A DNA stretch of 64,000 bases from CAVVAL01 sp963742725 (GCA_963742725.1 CAVUMX010000001.1:1922001-1986000); one strand, 5' to 3'; positions 37,501 through 45,513 are shown, counted from the stretch's first letter. Notes: a model not told the origin generated them from the sequence alone. Made by a program: numbers and translations.

Positions 37501-38304
37501 CGTCGCCGCCCCGGTGTCCGGTGGGGCCTTCGTCGTCGACTCGATCTGCCCCGCCGACGCCTTCTTCCCGCCCTCAACCTTCCCCGAGACCTCGCCCTTG
37601 ACCGCCTCCGCCTTACCTGAGGACCCGAACTCGTCGGCCTCCTCCAGGTTCTTCGGCGCCTGCTTCGCGATCGCCGCGTTCACCGCCGCGACGAACGCCG
37701 CCTTATCGAACTCCCCCGGCTTCGCCGCGTTCATCTTCTCCGCGTTCGCGGTCTTACCCTGGGCTTCTTTGTCGTCCTGCGGCGGCTTCGCTGCCCGCCC
37801 CGCCGCATCCGCCTCTGCCTTCGCGGGCGGGTGCTTCCCGAGCGTCTGCTGCTTCGATTTGACGTCCCGCTTCAACGCGCCGAACTTCGGATCCTGCGAC
37901 ACCCCCCGCCCCGGACCCTCCACCAACCGCTGCACCGCAACACCCGCAGCCCGACCGTCCAGCACCGGGGCCGCCGCCGTGGACGGCCCGGCCGGCGAGG
38001 GTCCGGCGGCGGAAGGCCCGGCACTCGACGGGGCGGCGGTGGAGGGGGCTGCGGTGGGCTGCGACTTTGCGGGCGCCCTCGCGGCAGGGGCCGTCGCGGC
38101 GCGACGCTGGGCTACGAGGCGGGATACCGCACGGTTGCCGGCCTTGGCCTGGAGCGCGACGGCGGCTCCGGGGGTCAGCCGCGAGGGGCGTTTGTTGGGC
38201 GTCGTCGGATGCTGTTGGTCGTCCGTGGGGCGGTCGGTGTCACCGTTGCCGCCCGTGCGCGCGCGCCGGAGCGGGGAATCCCGGCGTTCAGACTCGGCAC
38301 CCAC
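34579..38304 (-). CDS. Large polymorphic toxin with deaminase-like C-terminal tip
   Basis: A 1241-residue protein. I start at GTG 38304, which has GAGGAGG five bases upstream, rather than TTG 38337. The N-terminus has LTPGAAVALQAKAGNRAV, the AGNxAV motif of toxins linked to extracellular contractile injection systems. Residues about 70-420 are Pro/Ala/Lys-rich and disordered; about 420-900 form long amphipathic and hydrophobic helices. The last 200 residues hold HAEEQ (His1044, Glu1046) and CINC (Cys1094, Cys1097), the zinc-site pattern of cytidine-deaminase-like toxins. A SUKH-4 immunity gene follows. The target, DNA, RNA or nucleotide, is not predictable from sequence. Confidence 0.8.
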   Translation of the reverse strand: MGAESERRDSPLRRARTGGNGDTDRPTDDQQHPTTPNKRPSRLTPGAAVALQAKAGNRAVSRLVAQRRAATAPAARAPAKSQPTAAPSTAAPSSAGPSAAGPSPAGPSTAAAPVLDGRAAGVAVQRLVEGPGRGVSQDPKFGALKRDVKSKQQTLGKHPPAKAEADAAGRAAKPPQDDKEAQGKTANAEKMNAAKPGEFDKAAFVAAVNAAIAKQAPKNLEEADEFGSSGKAEAVKGEVSGKVEGGKKASAGQIESTTKAPPDTGAATVKPVTPLKPDQPPGTPGTPDPGKAIPDKAPPAATDFSAGPKSVNDEMAGAQVTEDQLAKSNEPEFTGALKEKKAGEQHAATAPGEVRGKEAETLAGAKAQAQQAGATAMAGMAASRGKSGKELDAGKGGAQSAEEQKRAQVTATLQKVFDATKKDVEDILSGLDKKVDEKFTKDEKTARDAFTADHKRRMDAYKDKRYSGWTGGLKWAKDKLLGMPEEANQIFVTARQGYVTAMQGVISGVADLIGTELNAAKARIAKGRTDLQAEVQKLPKDLQQLGKESAAEFGGKFDELTESVDAKGSELVDTLASKYTEALKAVDEEIEAEKEKNKGLVAKAIDAVKGVIQTIMQLKDLLLGVLAKAAQAVMAIIKDPIGFLGNLISAVGAGLQGFIANIGAHLQKGLVSWLLGTAAKAGLQLPEKFDLKGILGLIASLLGLTWASIRGRIVAKGVPEQAMSTVESGVPLVQKLIAGGVGGLWEDLKDQIGDLKETLLGKITEYLVPTVLIAGITWIVSLLNPASAFIKACKAIIDIVTFIITRGAQILEFVNAILDAVIAIAGGGAGGVPGLIEAALAKSIPVLIGFLAALLGIGGIADKVKKIFQTLSKPVMKAVDAIVGKIVAYGKKLWAKLKGRRKGKDGEPSPKDKAKIAKQAANEGYQAASSVPVSQVSDALGQVYAKWQPKGVKSIEMVPLGDHYFTVEASVNPTAKASKKGAVDAEVPPEKLSVDQVTATSFASSTTASSGVFSADSAPELTEIMTSGASQKKLRLSDSQEGSHAEEQVVNVFDRSWRQSNAEIASALPANERRVKRPWFDQVRMMINVSKSSCINCASYIVRFTKGLREKASSVNVGLKFAALYHGAQDVAKSNMDDFGDLIRLFVDKGKLRGTNRLGRLWGPSSIFGGKRERVTETSGKDAGKAGIAILRSAGVTVEVLEQDDAKGKASAEQKERLKLRNEKLKAAIAEVEEKLKVKKG

Positions 38305-38418
38305 CCCGCCCTCCTCAACGCCCAGGCCAGGAGTCAAGCGTCGAGCACGGGAGGCGCCGGGACAGCCCTGGACGGGGCAGCACCCCGTGCAACCCGAGCT
38401 GCCCGAAAGGGCAGCCGA

Positions 38419-39069
38419 TTACACCACTTCGTAGCGGACGGTGATAACGCCCGAACTCAGCGATGCGATCCGCTCGAACGCGCCCCGGGCGAGGTCGAGG
38501 CAGCGGCCGTCGACGAACGGGCCGCGGTCGTTGATCCGTACGACGACGCTCTTGCCGTTCGCCGTGTTCGTCACCCTGACCTTGGTGTTGAACGCGAAGG
38601 TCTTGTGGGCGGCGGTGAGTCCGTTGGGGTCGAACGGTTCGCCGTTGGCCGTGGTCTCGCCGGTGTCGTAGTACGAGGCGCCGCAGCTGGGAGCTGACGG
38701 ATCCGCGGTGGGCTCGGGCGTCGGATCGGCCGAGCGGGAAGCCGGCTTGCGCGGCACCGGGGCCGGCGGCGGGACCGCCTTGGACGGTTCGGCGCGCGGC
38801 GAGGCGGGAGGCGTCTTGCTCGGTGAGGCGGACGGCGATGCGGAAGCCGACGGGCTGCTCGACGGACGGTCGGCGCGGTTGGCGCGCTCCGGTGCGGTGC
38901 GTTCCGGCCCGGTTGCGACGACGTCCAGCTCGTCGGCGGTGTCGTCGCTGGTCATGCCGATGACGCCGATGGTTCCCAACGCGATCGTGGCGGCCGCTGC
39001 GGCGGCCAGCGCCAGGCGCATACGCGAGGTCGAGGCGGGCAGGCGGGTGGATCGATGTCGTCCGGGCAC
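38419..39069 (-). CDS. RlpA-like double-psi beta-barrel protein, secreted
   Basis: A 216-residue protein with an N-terminal membrane/signal helix (about residues 14-37) and an Ala/Pro/Ser linker of short repeats (PSASASPSASPSKTPP). The C-terminal 90 residues are the DPBB domain of RlpA/expansin-like proteins: GASYYDTGETTANGEPFDP with the catalytic-type aspartate in VVRINDRGPF. Such proteins bind or cut peptidoglycan. I choose GTG 39069 with AAGG upstream; the longer open frame has no signal peptide at its start. The 114 bases between it and the toxin gene are otherwise empty. Confidence 0.8.
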   Translation of the reverse strand: MPGRHRSTRLPASTSRMRLALAAAAAATIALGTIGVIGMTSDDTADELDVVATGPERTAPERANRADRPSSSPSASASPSASPSKTPPASPRAEPSKAVPPPAPVPRKPASRSADPTPEPTADPSAPSCGASYYDTGETTANGEPFDPNGLTAAHKTFAFNTKVRVTNTANGKSVVVRINDRGPFVDGRCLDLARGAFERIASLSSGVITVRYEVV

Positions 39070-39206
39070 GAGGCGCCTTCTGGTCGGGGTCAGGACGGCC
39101 GGTTCCCCACTGTTACACGTGTATCCCCGTTTGCCGAACGTGACGTACTTCGCGCCCAGGCACGTTCCGGGCAAGCCTGACCAGGGCCGATTCACTGTCC
39201 ACTGTC

Positions 39207-39266
39207 GAATACTCGGGGAAACCGACGTCTCGCGGCGCATCCAAAGGTGGATTTCCCTGAGTATTC
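39207..39266. promoter_or_regulatory. 15-bp imperfect inverted repeat upstream of rlpA-like gene
   Basis: GAATACTCGGGGAAA (39207-39221) and TTTCCCTGAGTATTC (39252-39266) are inverted copies with one mismatch and a 30-base spacer. The pair lies 138-197 bases upstream of the RlpA-like gene and could be an operator or a leader stem. The rest of 39070-39484 shows no gene. Confidence 0.45.
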
Positions 39267-39484
39267 CAATGTGGACGCCCCCTGGCGGTTGCGCGGAGGG
39301 GGCTGGCGCGGCCGGGAGGGGCGTCGGGCAGCGCGGTGGCGAGCGGGCGGTCCGCGGAGGGGGCGGCCACGGCGGTGTCGCCGGGGAGACCAGCCATGCC
39401 AGTGACTGGTCGACACCAACCGTGCCCGCCCTTTCTCGACCCGCCGACACTCAGCGAGGGTCGTGCCGACGAGGAGCGCCATCA

Positions 39485-39500
39485 GGGTATGGGCATACCC
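39485..39500 (+). promoter_or_regulatory. Palindrome upstream of broken gntR gene
   Basis: GGGTATG and CATACCC flank two bases (39485-39500), 46 bases before the ATG of the gntR-like pseudogene, where an autoregulatory operator would sit. Confidence 0.4.
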
Positions 39501-39546
39501 CTAGGCCCACAACCCATGTCCACATCCGGACACCTACTCTCGCGGC

Positions 39547-39932
39547 ATGCCCTTGGACCGCGCCTCTGATCGGCCGCTGTATCAGCAGCTAGCCGATGAG
39601 ATCAGAGTGGGCATCGCGTCTGGGGAGTCTGTGCAACTCACAGAAGGCACGCTTGCGGCCACCTACGGCGTGGGGCGCGACACGGTGCGCCAAGCGCTGG
39701 AGTCCTCCGTAACGAGGGGCTGATCGTCACCGACTACACCGGTTCGCGGGTGCGGGAGGTGCGGGAGCTTCAGACGCTGCCCGTGCCGGCCGGTGCGAGC
39801 GTGTCCGCCCGCATGCCCACCGACCCCGAACGCCGCTCCCTCGGCGTCGGCGAGGGCGTCCCAGTCCTGGTCGTGACCCTCGACGGCGAGGAGAAGCTCT
39901 ACCCCGCCGACCGGTACCAGCTCGTCGGCTAG
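39547..39932 (+). pseudogene. GntR-family regulator, frameshifted
   Basis: The ATG frame encodes RPLYQQLADEIRVGIASGE and the helix-turn-helix end TYGVGRDTVRQALES, then stops at 39723. In the frame one base back the protein continues LRNEGLIVTDYTGSRVREV and ends at 39932. The two parts fit together as one small GntR protein of about 128 residues once a single missing base near 39706 is restored. It would have bound DNA as a dimer, perhaps at 39485-39500. Either the gene is dead or the base is a sequencing loss. Confidence 0.7.
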
Positions 39933-39934
39933 TC

Positions 39935-40000
39935 CCAACTGTCGGGCTTATCGGGGTATCCAGCGCCCGATTACAGGACGGCATCCCGAATAGTCCGGTT
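39935..40000 (+). repeat. Copy A of a 66-bp dispersed repeat
   Basis: This stretch contains TCGGGGTATC and GCCCGATTACAGGACG and matches the reverse complement of 48371-48436 at roughly 54 to 56 of 66 positions by eye, including two uninterrupted runs of 16 and 16 bases. It starts three bases after the gntR pseudogene stop and runs into G/C-only low-complexity sequence. Confidence 0.65.
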
Positions 40001-40140
40001 CGCAGGCGCGGGGCGGCGGGGCGCGGCGGGCGGCGGGCGCGGAGCGGGCGCGGGCGCGGAGCGGCGGGCGCGCGGGGCGGGGCGGCGGGGCGCGGCGGGC
40101 GCGGCGGGGGCGCGGGGCGGGCAGGCATGGCGCGCGGGGG
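40001..40140. repeat. G/C-only low-complexity tract
   Basis: Nearly pure G and C with GGCGGG and GCGCGG units in imperfect tandem. It separates repeat copy A from the GDSL hydrolase stop at 40146. No gene is visible. Confidence 0.7.
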
Positions 40141-40145
40141 GAGGG

Positions 40146-41354
40146 TTACAGGGCTGTCAGGTCGATGGACTCGGCCATCGCGCGGAGGCCGGCCGCGTTC
40201 GGGTGGAGATGGTCGCCGGTGTCGTAGGGCCTGGCGAGACGGTCCGGGCGGGCTGGGTCGCGCACGACCACGTCGAAGTCGACGACTGCGTCGAACGTGC
40301 CGGACGTCCTGATGAAGCTGTTGATCTTCTGCCTTGACCGCTCGCCGAGCCTGTCCCACCCGGGCCAGCCCCGGTAGGGCGTGATCGTGGCGCACACCAC
40401 CCTGATCCCCCGGGCGCGCGCCGCGCGGGCCACCTGTTCGAGGCCGGCGACGATCTGGCGGGCGTTGTCGACGCGCGGGCGCTGCTTGAGGTCGTTGACC
40501 CCCTGCAGGACGAACACGGTCTGGACGCCCGGCACCCCGAACACGTCCCGCTCCATGCGGGCGAGCGTGCGCGGACCCGCCACCGGACTGTCGATCAGCA
40601 GCCGGTTGCCGTTGATGCCGGCGTTGACCACCGCCATCGGACGGCCGGTCGCGGCGAGCCGGTCGGCGAGGACGTCGGGCCAGCGGGCGTTGGCGTCGCG
40701 TCCGGATCCGGCGCCGTCGGTGATCGAGTCGCCGAGCGCGACGACCGTGCGGGCGTCTCCGGTGGCGTCGACGTCGACTCCGGCCACGAAGTACCAGGCG
40801 GTGGTGCGGCGCCGGAACGCGAACGCGCTGACGTCACCGGAGTGGTCGCCGCCCGTCGCGAGGTAGCTCGTCTGGTTCGCGGCGTGGTGGTAGGTGACCG
40901 GGCCGGACGCGCGGGGGGTGTGGACGCTGACGAACAGGTCCGAGTCGGCGGGGACGGTCAGCGTGACCGGGTCGCTCCAGACCTGGCTCCACGGCGGGAC
41001 GACCACGGACGGCCGCCCGCCGAACGTGAGGCGCCGCATCACGAAGGCCGCGGCCGAGCCCTGCGCCAGCGGCCGCGCGACCGTCGCCGTCAGCTGGACC
41101 GGCGCGCGCCCGAGCGCGTTCGACAACCGCACCCGGACGCGCGCCCCGCCCATGCTGACGTGGACGACATTCCGGTACGTGTAACCGGCGCGCGCCGGGG
41201 CCGTGCCCGACGGGCTCGCCGCCCAGGTGCCCACCCAGGCGGCGTCCGGGTGGGCGGCGTCGGCCACGACCACGGCCGGCGCCACGCCGGGGACGACGGC
41301 CGCATACAAGCCGCCCATCACCACCACCGGTGCTACGAGCCTCGTCCAGGTCAT
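40146..41354 (-). CDS. Secreted SGNH/GDSL hydrolase
   Basis: A 402-residue esterase or lipase of the SGNH superfamily. A signal peptide ends near residue 34. A 150-residue beta-rich N-domain (WVGTWAASPSG) precedes the catalytic domain: block I VVALGDSITDG with the nucleophile serine, the Gly in VVNAGINGNRLL, the Asn in LQGVNDL, and the Asp/His pair in GDHLHPNAAGL. This layout is that of actinobacterial GDSL esterases acting on polysaccharide or lipid esters. The substrate is not predictable. Confidence 0.87.
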   Translation of the reverse strand: MTWTRLVAPVVVMGGLYAAVVPGVAPAVVVADAAHPDAAWVGTWAASPSGTAPARAGYTYRNVVHVSMGGARVRVRLSNALGRAPVQLTATVARPLAQGSAAAFVMRRLTFGGRPSVVVPPWSQVWSDPVTLTVPADSDLFVSVHTPRASGPVTYHHAANQTSYLATGGDHSGDVSAFAFRRRTTAWYFVAGVDVDATGDARTVVALGDSITDGAGSGRDANARWPDVLADRLAATGRPMAVVNAGINGNRLLIDSPVAGPRTLARMERDVFGVPGVQTVFVLQGVNDLKQRPRVDNARQIVAGLEQVARAARARGIRVVCATITPYRGWPGWDRLGERSRQKINSFIRTSGTFDAVVDFDVVVRDPARPDRLARPYDTGDHLHPNAAGLRAMAESIDLTAL

Positions 41355-41412
41355 GGCGTCCCCGATCTGCCGTGATCACGGTCGCATGTCACCCGCCGGA
41401 TCAGCGTGAGGT

Positions 41413-41634
41413 TCAGCAGATCTCATACGCGCGGATGACGGTGTGCTCCACCTTGTTGCCGGCGGCGTCGCTGGGCACCACGTACCAGTCGCCGTGCTGG
41501 GGTACGTCTGGCGTGACCGTCTTGTCGGCCTGGGCCGGCTTGCCCGGCAGCTTGGGTGCCGGCTCGGCGTGTACCGGTTGGGGCGACGCGACCAGTACCG
41601 CCGCAGCCGCCAGGACAGAGATCCATCGCTTCAT
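41413..41634 (-). CDS. Small secreted protein of unknown function
   Basis: A 73-residue protein with a signal peptide (KRWISVLAAAAVLVASP, cleaved near AEPAPK) leaving a mature part of about 50 residues with one C-terminal cysteine. ATG 41634 follows GGGGGAGG, a strong ribosome site. It lies 58 bases upstream of the GDSL gene on the same strand. No family was recognised. Confidence 0.6.
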   Translation of the reverse strand: MKRWISVLAAAAVLVASPQPVHAEPAPKLPGKPAQADKTVTPDVPQHGDWYVVPSDAAGNKVEHTVIRAYEIC

Positions 41635-41689
41635 GCCAGCCTCCCCCGCAGAATGCCGTCGGTACCTTGATAGGCGTTGCGCGCAAGTC

Positions 41690-41857
41690 GGGCCCTTTGG
41701 GCCCGGGCGCGGGGCGGGCGCGCCGGGCGGCGGGGCGCGCGGGCCAGGGCGCGTGACGGCCGGCGGGACGGGCGCGCGCGGCTGCCGGTGGGCGGGGCGG
41801 CGGCGGGGCCGGCGGCGCGGGGGGGCGGCGGGGCCGGCGGCGCGGGGCGGGCGGCGG
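41690..41857. repeat. G/C-rich imperfect tandem repeats
   Basis: This tract is made of recurring GGCGGGGCCGGCGGCGC-like units and has no convincing frame. It joins directly to the 40-bp duplicated leader of the MocR-type gene. Confidence 0.6.
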
Positions 41858-41950
41858 CTGGCGCCGTGGCCGGGGCGCGCCTGAGAGGGTGGTGGCGCGG
41901 GGCGGCCGGGCTGGCGCCGTGGCCGGGGCGCGCCTGAGAGGGTGGTGGCG
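41858..41950 (+). repeat. Perfect 40-bp direct repeat spanning the MocR gene leader
   Basis: Bases 41858-41897 and 41911-41950 are identical over 40 positions, at a 53-base offset. The second copy contains the purine-rich ribosome-site region (GAGAGGG) and ends on the first base of the GTG start codon of the MocR gene. Confidence 0.75.
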
Positions 41951-43404
41951 TGGCCCTTCTCGCCGATCTGGACCGTGGCAGCGACGTCCCGCTGTACCGG
42001 CAGCTCCGCGCGGCCCTGGAGCGCGGCATCCTCACCGGCCAGATCGGCGTCGGGACCCGGCTGCCGTCCTCACGCGAACTGTCGGCGCAGCTCGCGGTGT
42101 CGCGGAACACCGTCGTCACGGCGTACCAGGAGCTCGTGGCCGAGGGGTACGTCACGCCGGTGAGCAGGTCCGGGCTGGTGGTGAACCCTGAGCTGACGCG
42201 CCGTCCGGCCGCGCCGAGCGGGGGCCGGCTCGACTGGTCGGCGCGGCTCGACCCACTGCCCGGGCACGGCCTGCCGCTGAGCAACCGCCCGCCGGACTGG
42301 TACCGGTACCCGTACCCGTTCCTCGGCGGGCAACCCAGCCCCGATCTCTTCCCGAAGCAGGCGTGGCTGCGGGCACTGCGGGACGCGCTCGAACCGCCGC
42401 ACCACTGGGCCAGCCTCCAGGACGCCCAGGACGCCGACGATCCGCTGCTGCTGGACGCGCTGTGCCAGCACATCCTGCCGGCGCGGGGCATCGAGGCGAC
42501 GCCGGCCGAAGTCATGGTGACGCTCGGTACGCAGCAGGGGCATTCGCTCGTGACGGCGGCGCTGCTCGGCCCCGGGCGGCGCATGGCCGTCGAGAACCCC
42601 GGCTACCCGGACCTGTGGCACATCGCGGCATCCACCGGCGCCTCGCTCGTCCCGGTGCCGGTGGACGCGGCCGGGCTGATACCCGGTCCGGAGCTGGCGA
42701 CGGTGGACGTCGTCACGGTCACGCCCAGCCACCAGTACCCGACGAACGTCACCCTCTCCGTCGGACGCCGGCAGCAACTGCTCGACGCCGCCGACCAGCA
42801 CGGGCTCGTGATCGTCGAGGACGACTACGACAGCGAGTTCCGGTACCAGGGCAGCCCCAGCCCCGCTCTCAAAGCGCTCGACAGCGGCGGGCACGTCGTC
42901 TACCTCGGCAGCTTCTCCAAGTTCCTGGCCCCGGGCCTCCGTCTCGGATTCCTCGTCGCCGACGCGGCGCTGGTCGCCCATCTGCGGGAGCGGCGGCGGT
43001 TCCAGGTGCGGCACGCGCCGGGGCACCAGCAGCGGGCGCTCGCGCTGCTGATCTCGTCCGGCGACTACGCGCGGGCGTTGCGGCGCGCCCGTACCCATCT
43101 CAAGGAGCGATGGCAGACCACAGTGGACGCCGTCGGCGCCGAACTCGGCTGGGGCGGGCCATACCCGTCCGGCGGGACCGGGTTGTGGGTCGTCGGGCCG
43201 CCCGACCTCGACAGCGTGGCGCTCGCGGCGGCCGCGCGCAGGCTCGGTGTCCTCGTGGAGCCGAGCGCCGCGTACTACCTGACCTCTGGTGCCGGGGCGG
43301 CCCTGAAGATCGGCTTCGCCAGCGTACGGACGGATCGCATCGCACCGGGCATCGCGAAACTCGCCGAAGCCTGGCGCAACCTTCCTCCTGGGTCGGGCGT
43401 GTAA
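41950..43404 (+). CDS. MocR/PdxR-type transcriptional regulator
   Basis: A 484-residue fusion of a GntR-type winged helix (residues about 10-75: VPLYRQLRAALERGI, then LPSSRELSAQLAVSRNTV) and a fold-type I aminotransferase domain. The PLP lysine is Lys324 in YLGSFSKFLAPGLRLGF. Such regulators sense PLP or amino compounds and control vitamin B6, GABA or taurine genes. No metabolic target gene is beside it. The ribosome site lies in a duplicated 40-bp leader. The start is GTG. Confidence 0.9.
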   Translation: MALLADLDRGSDVPLYRQLRAALERGILTGQIGVGTRLPSSRELSAQLAVSRNTVVTAYQELVAEGYVTPVSRSGLVVNPELTRRPAAPSGGRLDWSARLDPLPGHGLPLSNRPPDWYRYPYPFLGGQPSPDLFPKQAWLRALRDALEPPHHWASLQDAQDADDPLLLDALCQHILPARGIEATPAEVMVTLGTQQGHSLVTAALLGPGRRMAVENPGYPDLWHIAASTGASLVPVPVDAAGLIPGPELATVDVVTVTPSHQYPTNVTLSVGRRQQLLDAADQHGLVIVEDDYDSEFRYQGSPSPALKALDSGGHVVYLGSFSKFLAPGLRLGFLVADAALVAHLRERRRFQVRHAPGHQQRALALLISSGDYARALRRARTHLKERWQTTVDAVGAELGWGGPYPSGGTGLWVVGPPDLDSVALAAAARRLGVLVEPSAAYYLTSGAGAALKIGFASVRTDRIAPGIAKLAEAWRNLPPGSGV

Positions 43405-43413
43405 CCGCTGTTC

Positions 43414-43434
43414 AGGCCGGCAAGAGGTCGGCCT
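43414..43434 (+). terminator. Weak hairpin between mocR-type gene and lipoprotein gene
   Basis: AGGCCG (43414-43419) pairs with CGGCCT (43429-43434). It lies between the MocR stop and the GAGGAG ribosome site of the lipoprotein gene. It could end the first transcript or restrain the second. Confidence 0.35.
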
Positions 43435-43453
43435 CACAGCCCGAGGAGACACC

Positions 43454-44140
43454 ATGCGCACCACACGGGGGACCCGCATCGCCCTGATCGCCGGCGCCGC
43501 TCTGGCCGTCGCCACCATGACCGCCTGCAACGCGCAGCCCGACGGGGCCGCCGCGCCCGACGCACCGACCGCCCCGGCCACCAGCGCCCCGGCCTCGCCG
43601 TCGACGTCCCCGTCGACCACGCCCGCCGCGGAGCCGCCGGGCGCCCAGCCGGTCGCCCAGGAACCCGCCGCCAAGAAGCCTGCGCCGAAGAAGTTCCTCG
43701 ACATGCGGACGGTCAGCGTGTTGAAGGGCGCCGCCATCTCGGTGCCGGCGCGGAACAACGGCGTCTGCCCGGCCGCGACCATCCGGCTCGACCGCAACGG
43801 CGTCGCCACCGTCAAGGGCGTGACGTACCAGCTCTACGGCGAGGGCAACATCGCGTACGGCGACCTGAACCGCGACGGGCGCACCGACCTGACGCTGATC
43901 CTGGATTGCGGCACGGCCCGCAAGCAGCTCATCGTCACGCTCGGCGCCACCGGTCCGACCACGTACGAGACGATCGCGTCCGGCCCCACCCTCGGTAAGA
44001 ACGCCAAGCAGACGATCGTCCGGGACAACACGCTGACGACGTACGACGTGCACTGGCCGAAGTCGGCCGCGACCGAGGTGCGCGAGTACCAGATCCGGGA
44101 GCGCGGAATCTTCCAGATGAACGGCCCGACCGGCAGCTGA
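43454..44140 (+). CDS. Lipoprotein with VCBS/FG-GAP-like motif
   Basis: A 228-residue protein with a lipobox MTAC at residues 22-25, so it should be lipidated and anchored to the outer face of the membrane. A Pro/Ala/Ser linker (about residues 30-75) precedes a domain with YGDLNRDGRTDLTLIL, a calcium-type FG-GAP/VCBS repeat motif. GAGGAG lies just upstream of the ATG. Two cysteines (NGVCPAAT, LDCGTA) may pair. Function unknown. It converges on purA with two bases between stops. Confidence 0.7.
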   Translation: MRTTRGTRIALIAGAALAVATMTACNAQPDGAAAPDAPTAPATSAPASPSTSPSTTPAAEPPGAQPVAQEPAAKKPAPKKFLDMRTVSVLKGAAISVPARNNGVCPAATIRLDRNGVATVKGVTYQLYGEGNIAYGDLNRDGRTDLTLILDCGTARKQLIVTLGATGPTTYETIASGPTLGKNAKQTIVRDNTLTTYDVHWPKSAATEVREYQIRERGIFQMNGPTGS

Positions 44141-44142
44141 CC

Positions 44143-45429
44143 TCAGATGAGGTCGTGCAGGATGACCGTCTGCTCACGGCCGGGGCCCACACCGATCGCG
44201 CTGATCCGGGCCCCGGCCAGTTCCTCGATCCGCCGGACGTACGCCTGCGCGTTGGCCGGCAGCTCGTCGAACTTGCGGCACCCCGAGATGTCCTCGGACC
44301 ATCCGTCCATGTACTCGTACACCGGCTTGGCGTGGTGGAAGTCGGTCTGCGTCATCGGCATGTCCTCCGTCCGCTTGCCGTCCACCTCGTACGCGACGCA
44401 GATCGGTACGCGCGGCAGCGTCGAGAGGATGTCGAGCTTCGTGAGGAAGTAGTCGGTCATGCCGTTCACGCGGGTGGCGTAGCGGGCGATCACCGCGTCG
44501 AACCAGCCGCAGCGGCGGGCCCGGCCGGTGGTCACGCCGACCTCGCCGCCGACCTTGGCCAGGTGCTCGCCGTACTCGTCGAACAGCTCGGTCGGGAACG
44601 GGCCGGACCCCACCCGCGTCGTGTACGCCTTGAGGATCCCGATCACCGTCGTGATCTTGTTCGGGCCGAGCCCGCTGCCGGCGGCGGCACCACCGGACGT
44701 CGGGTTCGACGAGGTGACGAACGGGTACGTGCCGTGGTCCACGTCCAGGAGAGTGCCCTGCGATCCTTCGAGCAGGATGTTGTCGCCGCGCTCCAGCGCC
44801 TTGTTCAGGATCAGGCGGGTGTCGGCGATGTGGGGCGCCAGGCGGTCGGCGTAGCCCGCGTACTCCTCGCACACCTCGTCCACGTCGATGGCCTTGCGGT
44901 TGTAGACCTTGACCAGGACCTGGTTCTTCTCGCGCAGGGCGACCTCGAGCTTGGCGCGGAAGATGCCCGGGTCGAGCAGGTCGGCGACCCGGATGCCGAT
45001 CCGGGCGACCTTGTCGCCGTAGGCAGGGCCGATGCCGCGCCCGGTCGTACCGATCCGGGCCTTGCCAAGGTAACGCTCAGTGACCTTATCGAGCGCCCGG
45101 TGATGGGGCATGATCAGGTGCGCGTCGGCCGAGAGCAGGAGCGAGGACACGTCCACTCCGCGGGCGATCAACCCGTCCATCTCGCCTATCAGAACGCCGG
45201 GGTCCACCACCACGCCGTTGCCGACCACCGCCGTACAGCCCGGGGTCAGGATCCCGGACGGCAGCAGGTGCAGCGCGTACTTCTCCCCGTCAGGCGTGAT
45301 CACCGTGTGACCAGCGTTGTTCCCGCCCTGGTATCGGACGACGAACTGGACCTGGCCGCCGAGCATGTCGGTGGCCTTGCCCTTTCCCTCGTCACCCCAC
45401 TGGGCACCGACGAGCACGAGTGCGGGCAT
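44143..45429 (-). CDS. purA: Adenylosuccinate synthetase
   Basis: PurA joins aspartate to IMP with GTP, the first step from IMP to AMP. The 428-residue protein begins with the nucleotide-binding VGAQWGDEGKGKATD and carries NNAGHTV and the GIGPAYGDKVAR segment. ATG 45429 has GAGGAG at good spacing; an upstream GTG in frame is less likely. It stands alone on the minus strand, with a diacylglycerol-kinase-like gene divergent from it. Confidence 0.97.
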   Translation of the reverse strand: MPALVLVGAQWGDEGKGKATDMLGGQVQFVVRYQGGNNAGHTVITPDGEKYALHLLPSGILTPGCTAVVGNGVVVDPGVLIGEMDGLIARGVDVSSLLLSADAHLIMPHHRALDKVTERYLGKARIGTTGRGIGPAYGDKVARIGIRVADLLDPGIFRAKLEVALREKNQVLVKVYNRKAIDVDEVCEEYAGYADRLAPHIADTRLILNKALERGDNILLEGSQGTLLDVDHGTYPFVTSSNPTSGGAAAGSGLGPNKITTVIGILKAYTTRVGSGPFPTELFDEYGEHLAKVGGEVGVTTGRARRCGWFDAVIARYATRVNGMTDYFLTKLDILSTLPRVPICVAYEVDGKRTEDMPMTQTDFHHAKPVYEYMDGWSEDISGCRKFDELPANAQAYVRRIEELAGARISAIGVGPGREQTVILHDLI

Positions 45430-45513
45430 GCTGAACTCCTCTTCGGCGGGCACATCGTCAACGGCCCGGGGGCGTGGGCGCGCCGATGACCGTTCGATGG
45501 AAGGCTAACGAAC

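Noticed and set aside
34579..38304. Phage tail tape-measure protein, because of the long helical middle.
   Set aside because: No phage genes surround it, and the AGNRAV motif, the HAE and CxxC tip and the SUKH-4 neighbour point to a polymorphic toxin.
39070..39266. Possible c-di-AMP (ydaO-type) riboswitch ahead of the RlpA-like gene.
   Set aside because: The gene type would fit, but I could not find the conserved junction sequences of that riboswitch; only a simple inverted repeat is visible.
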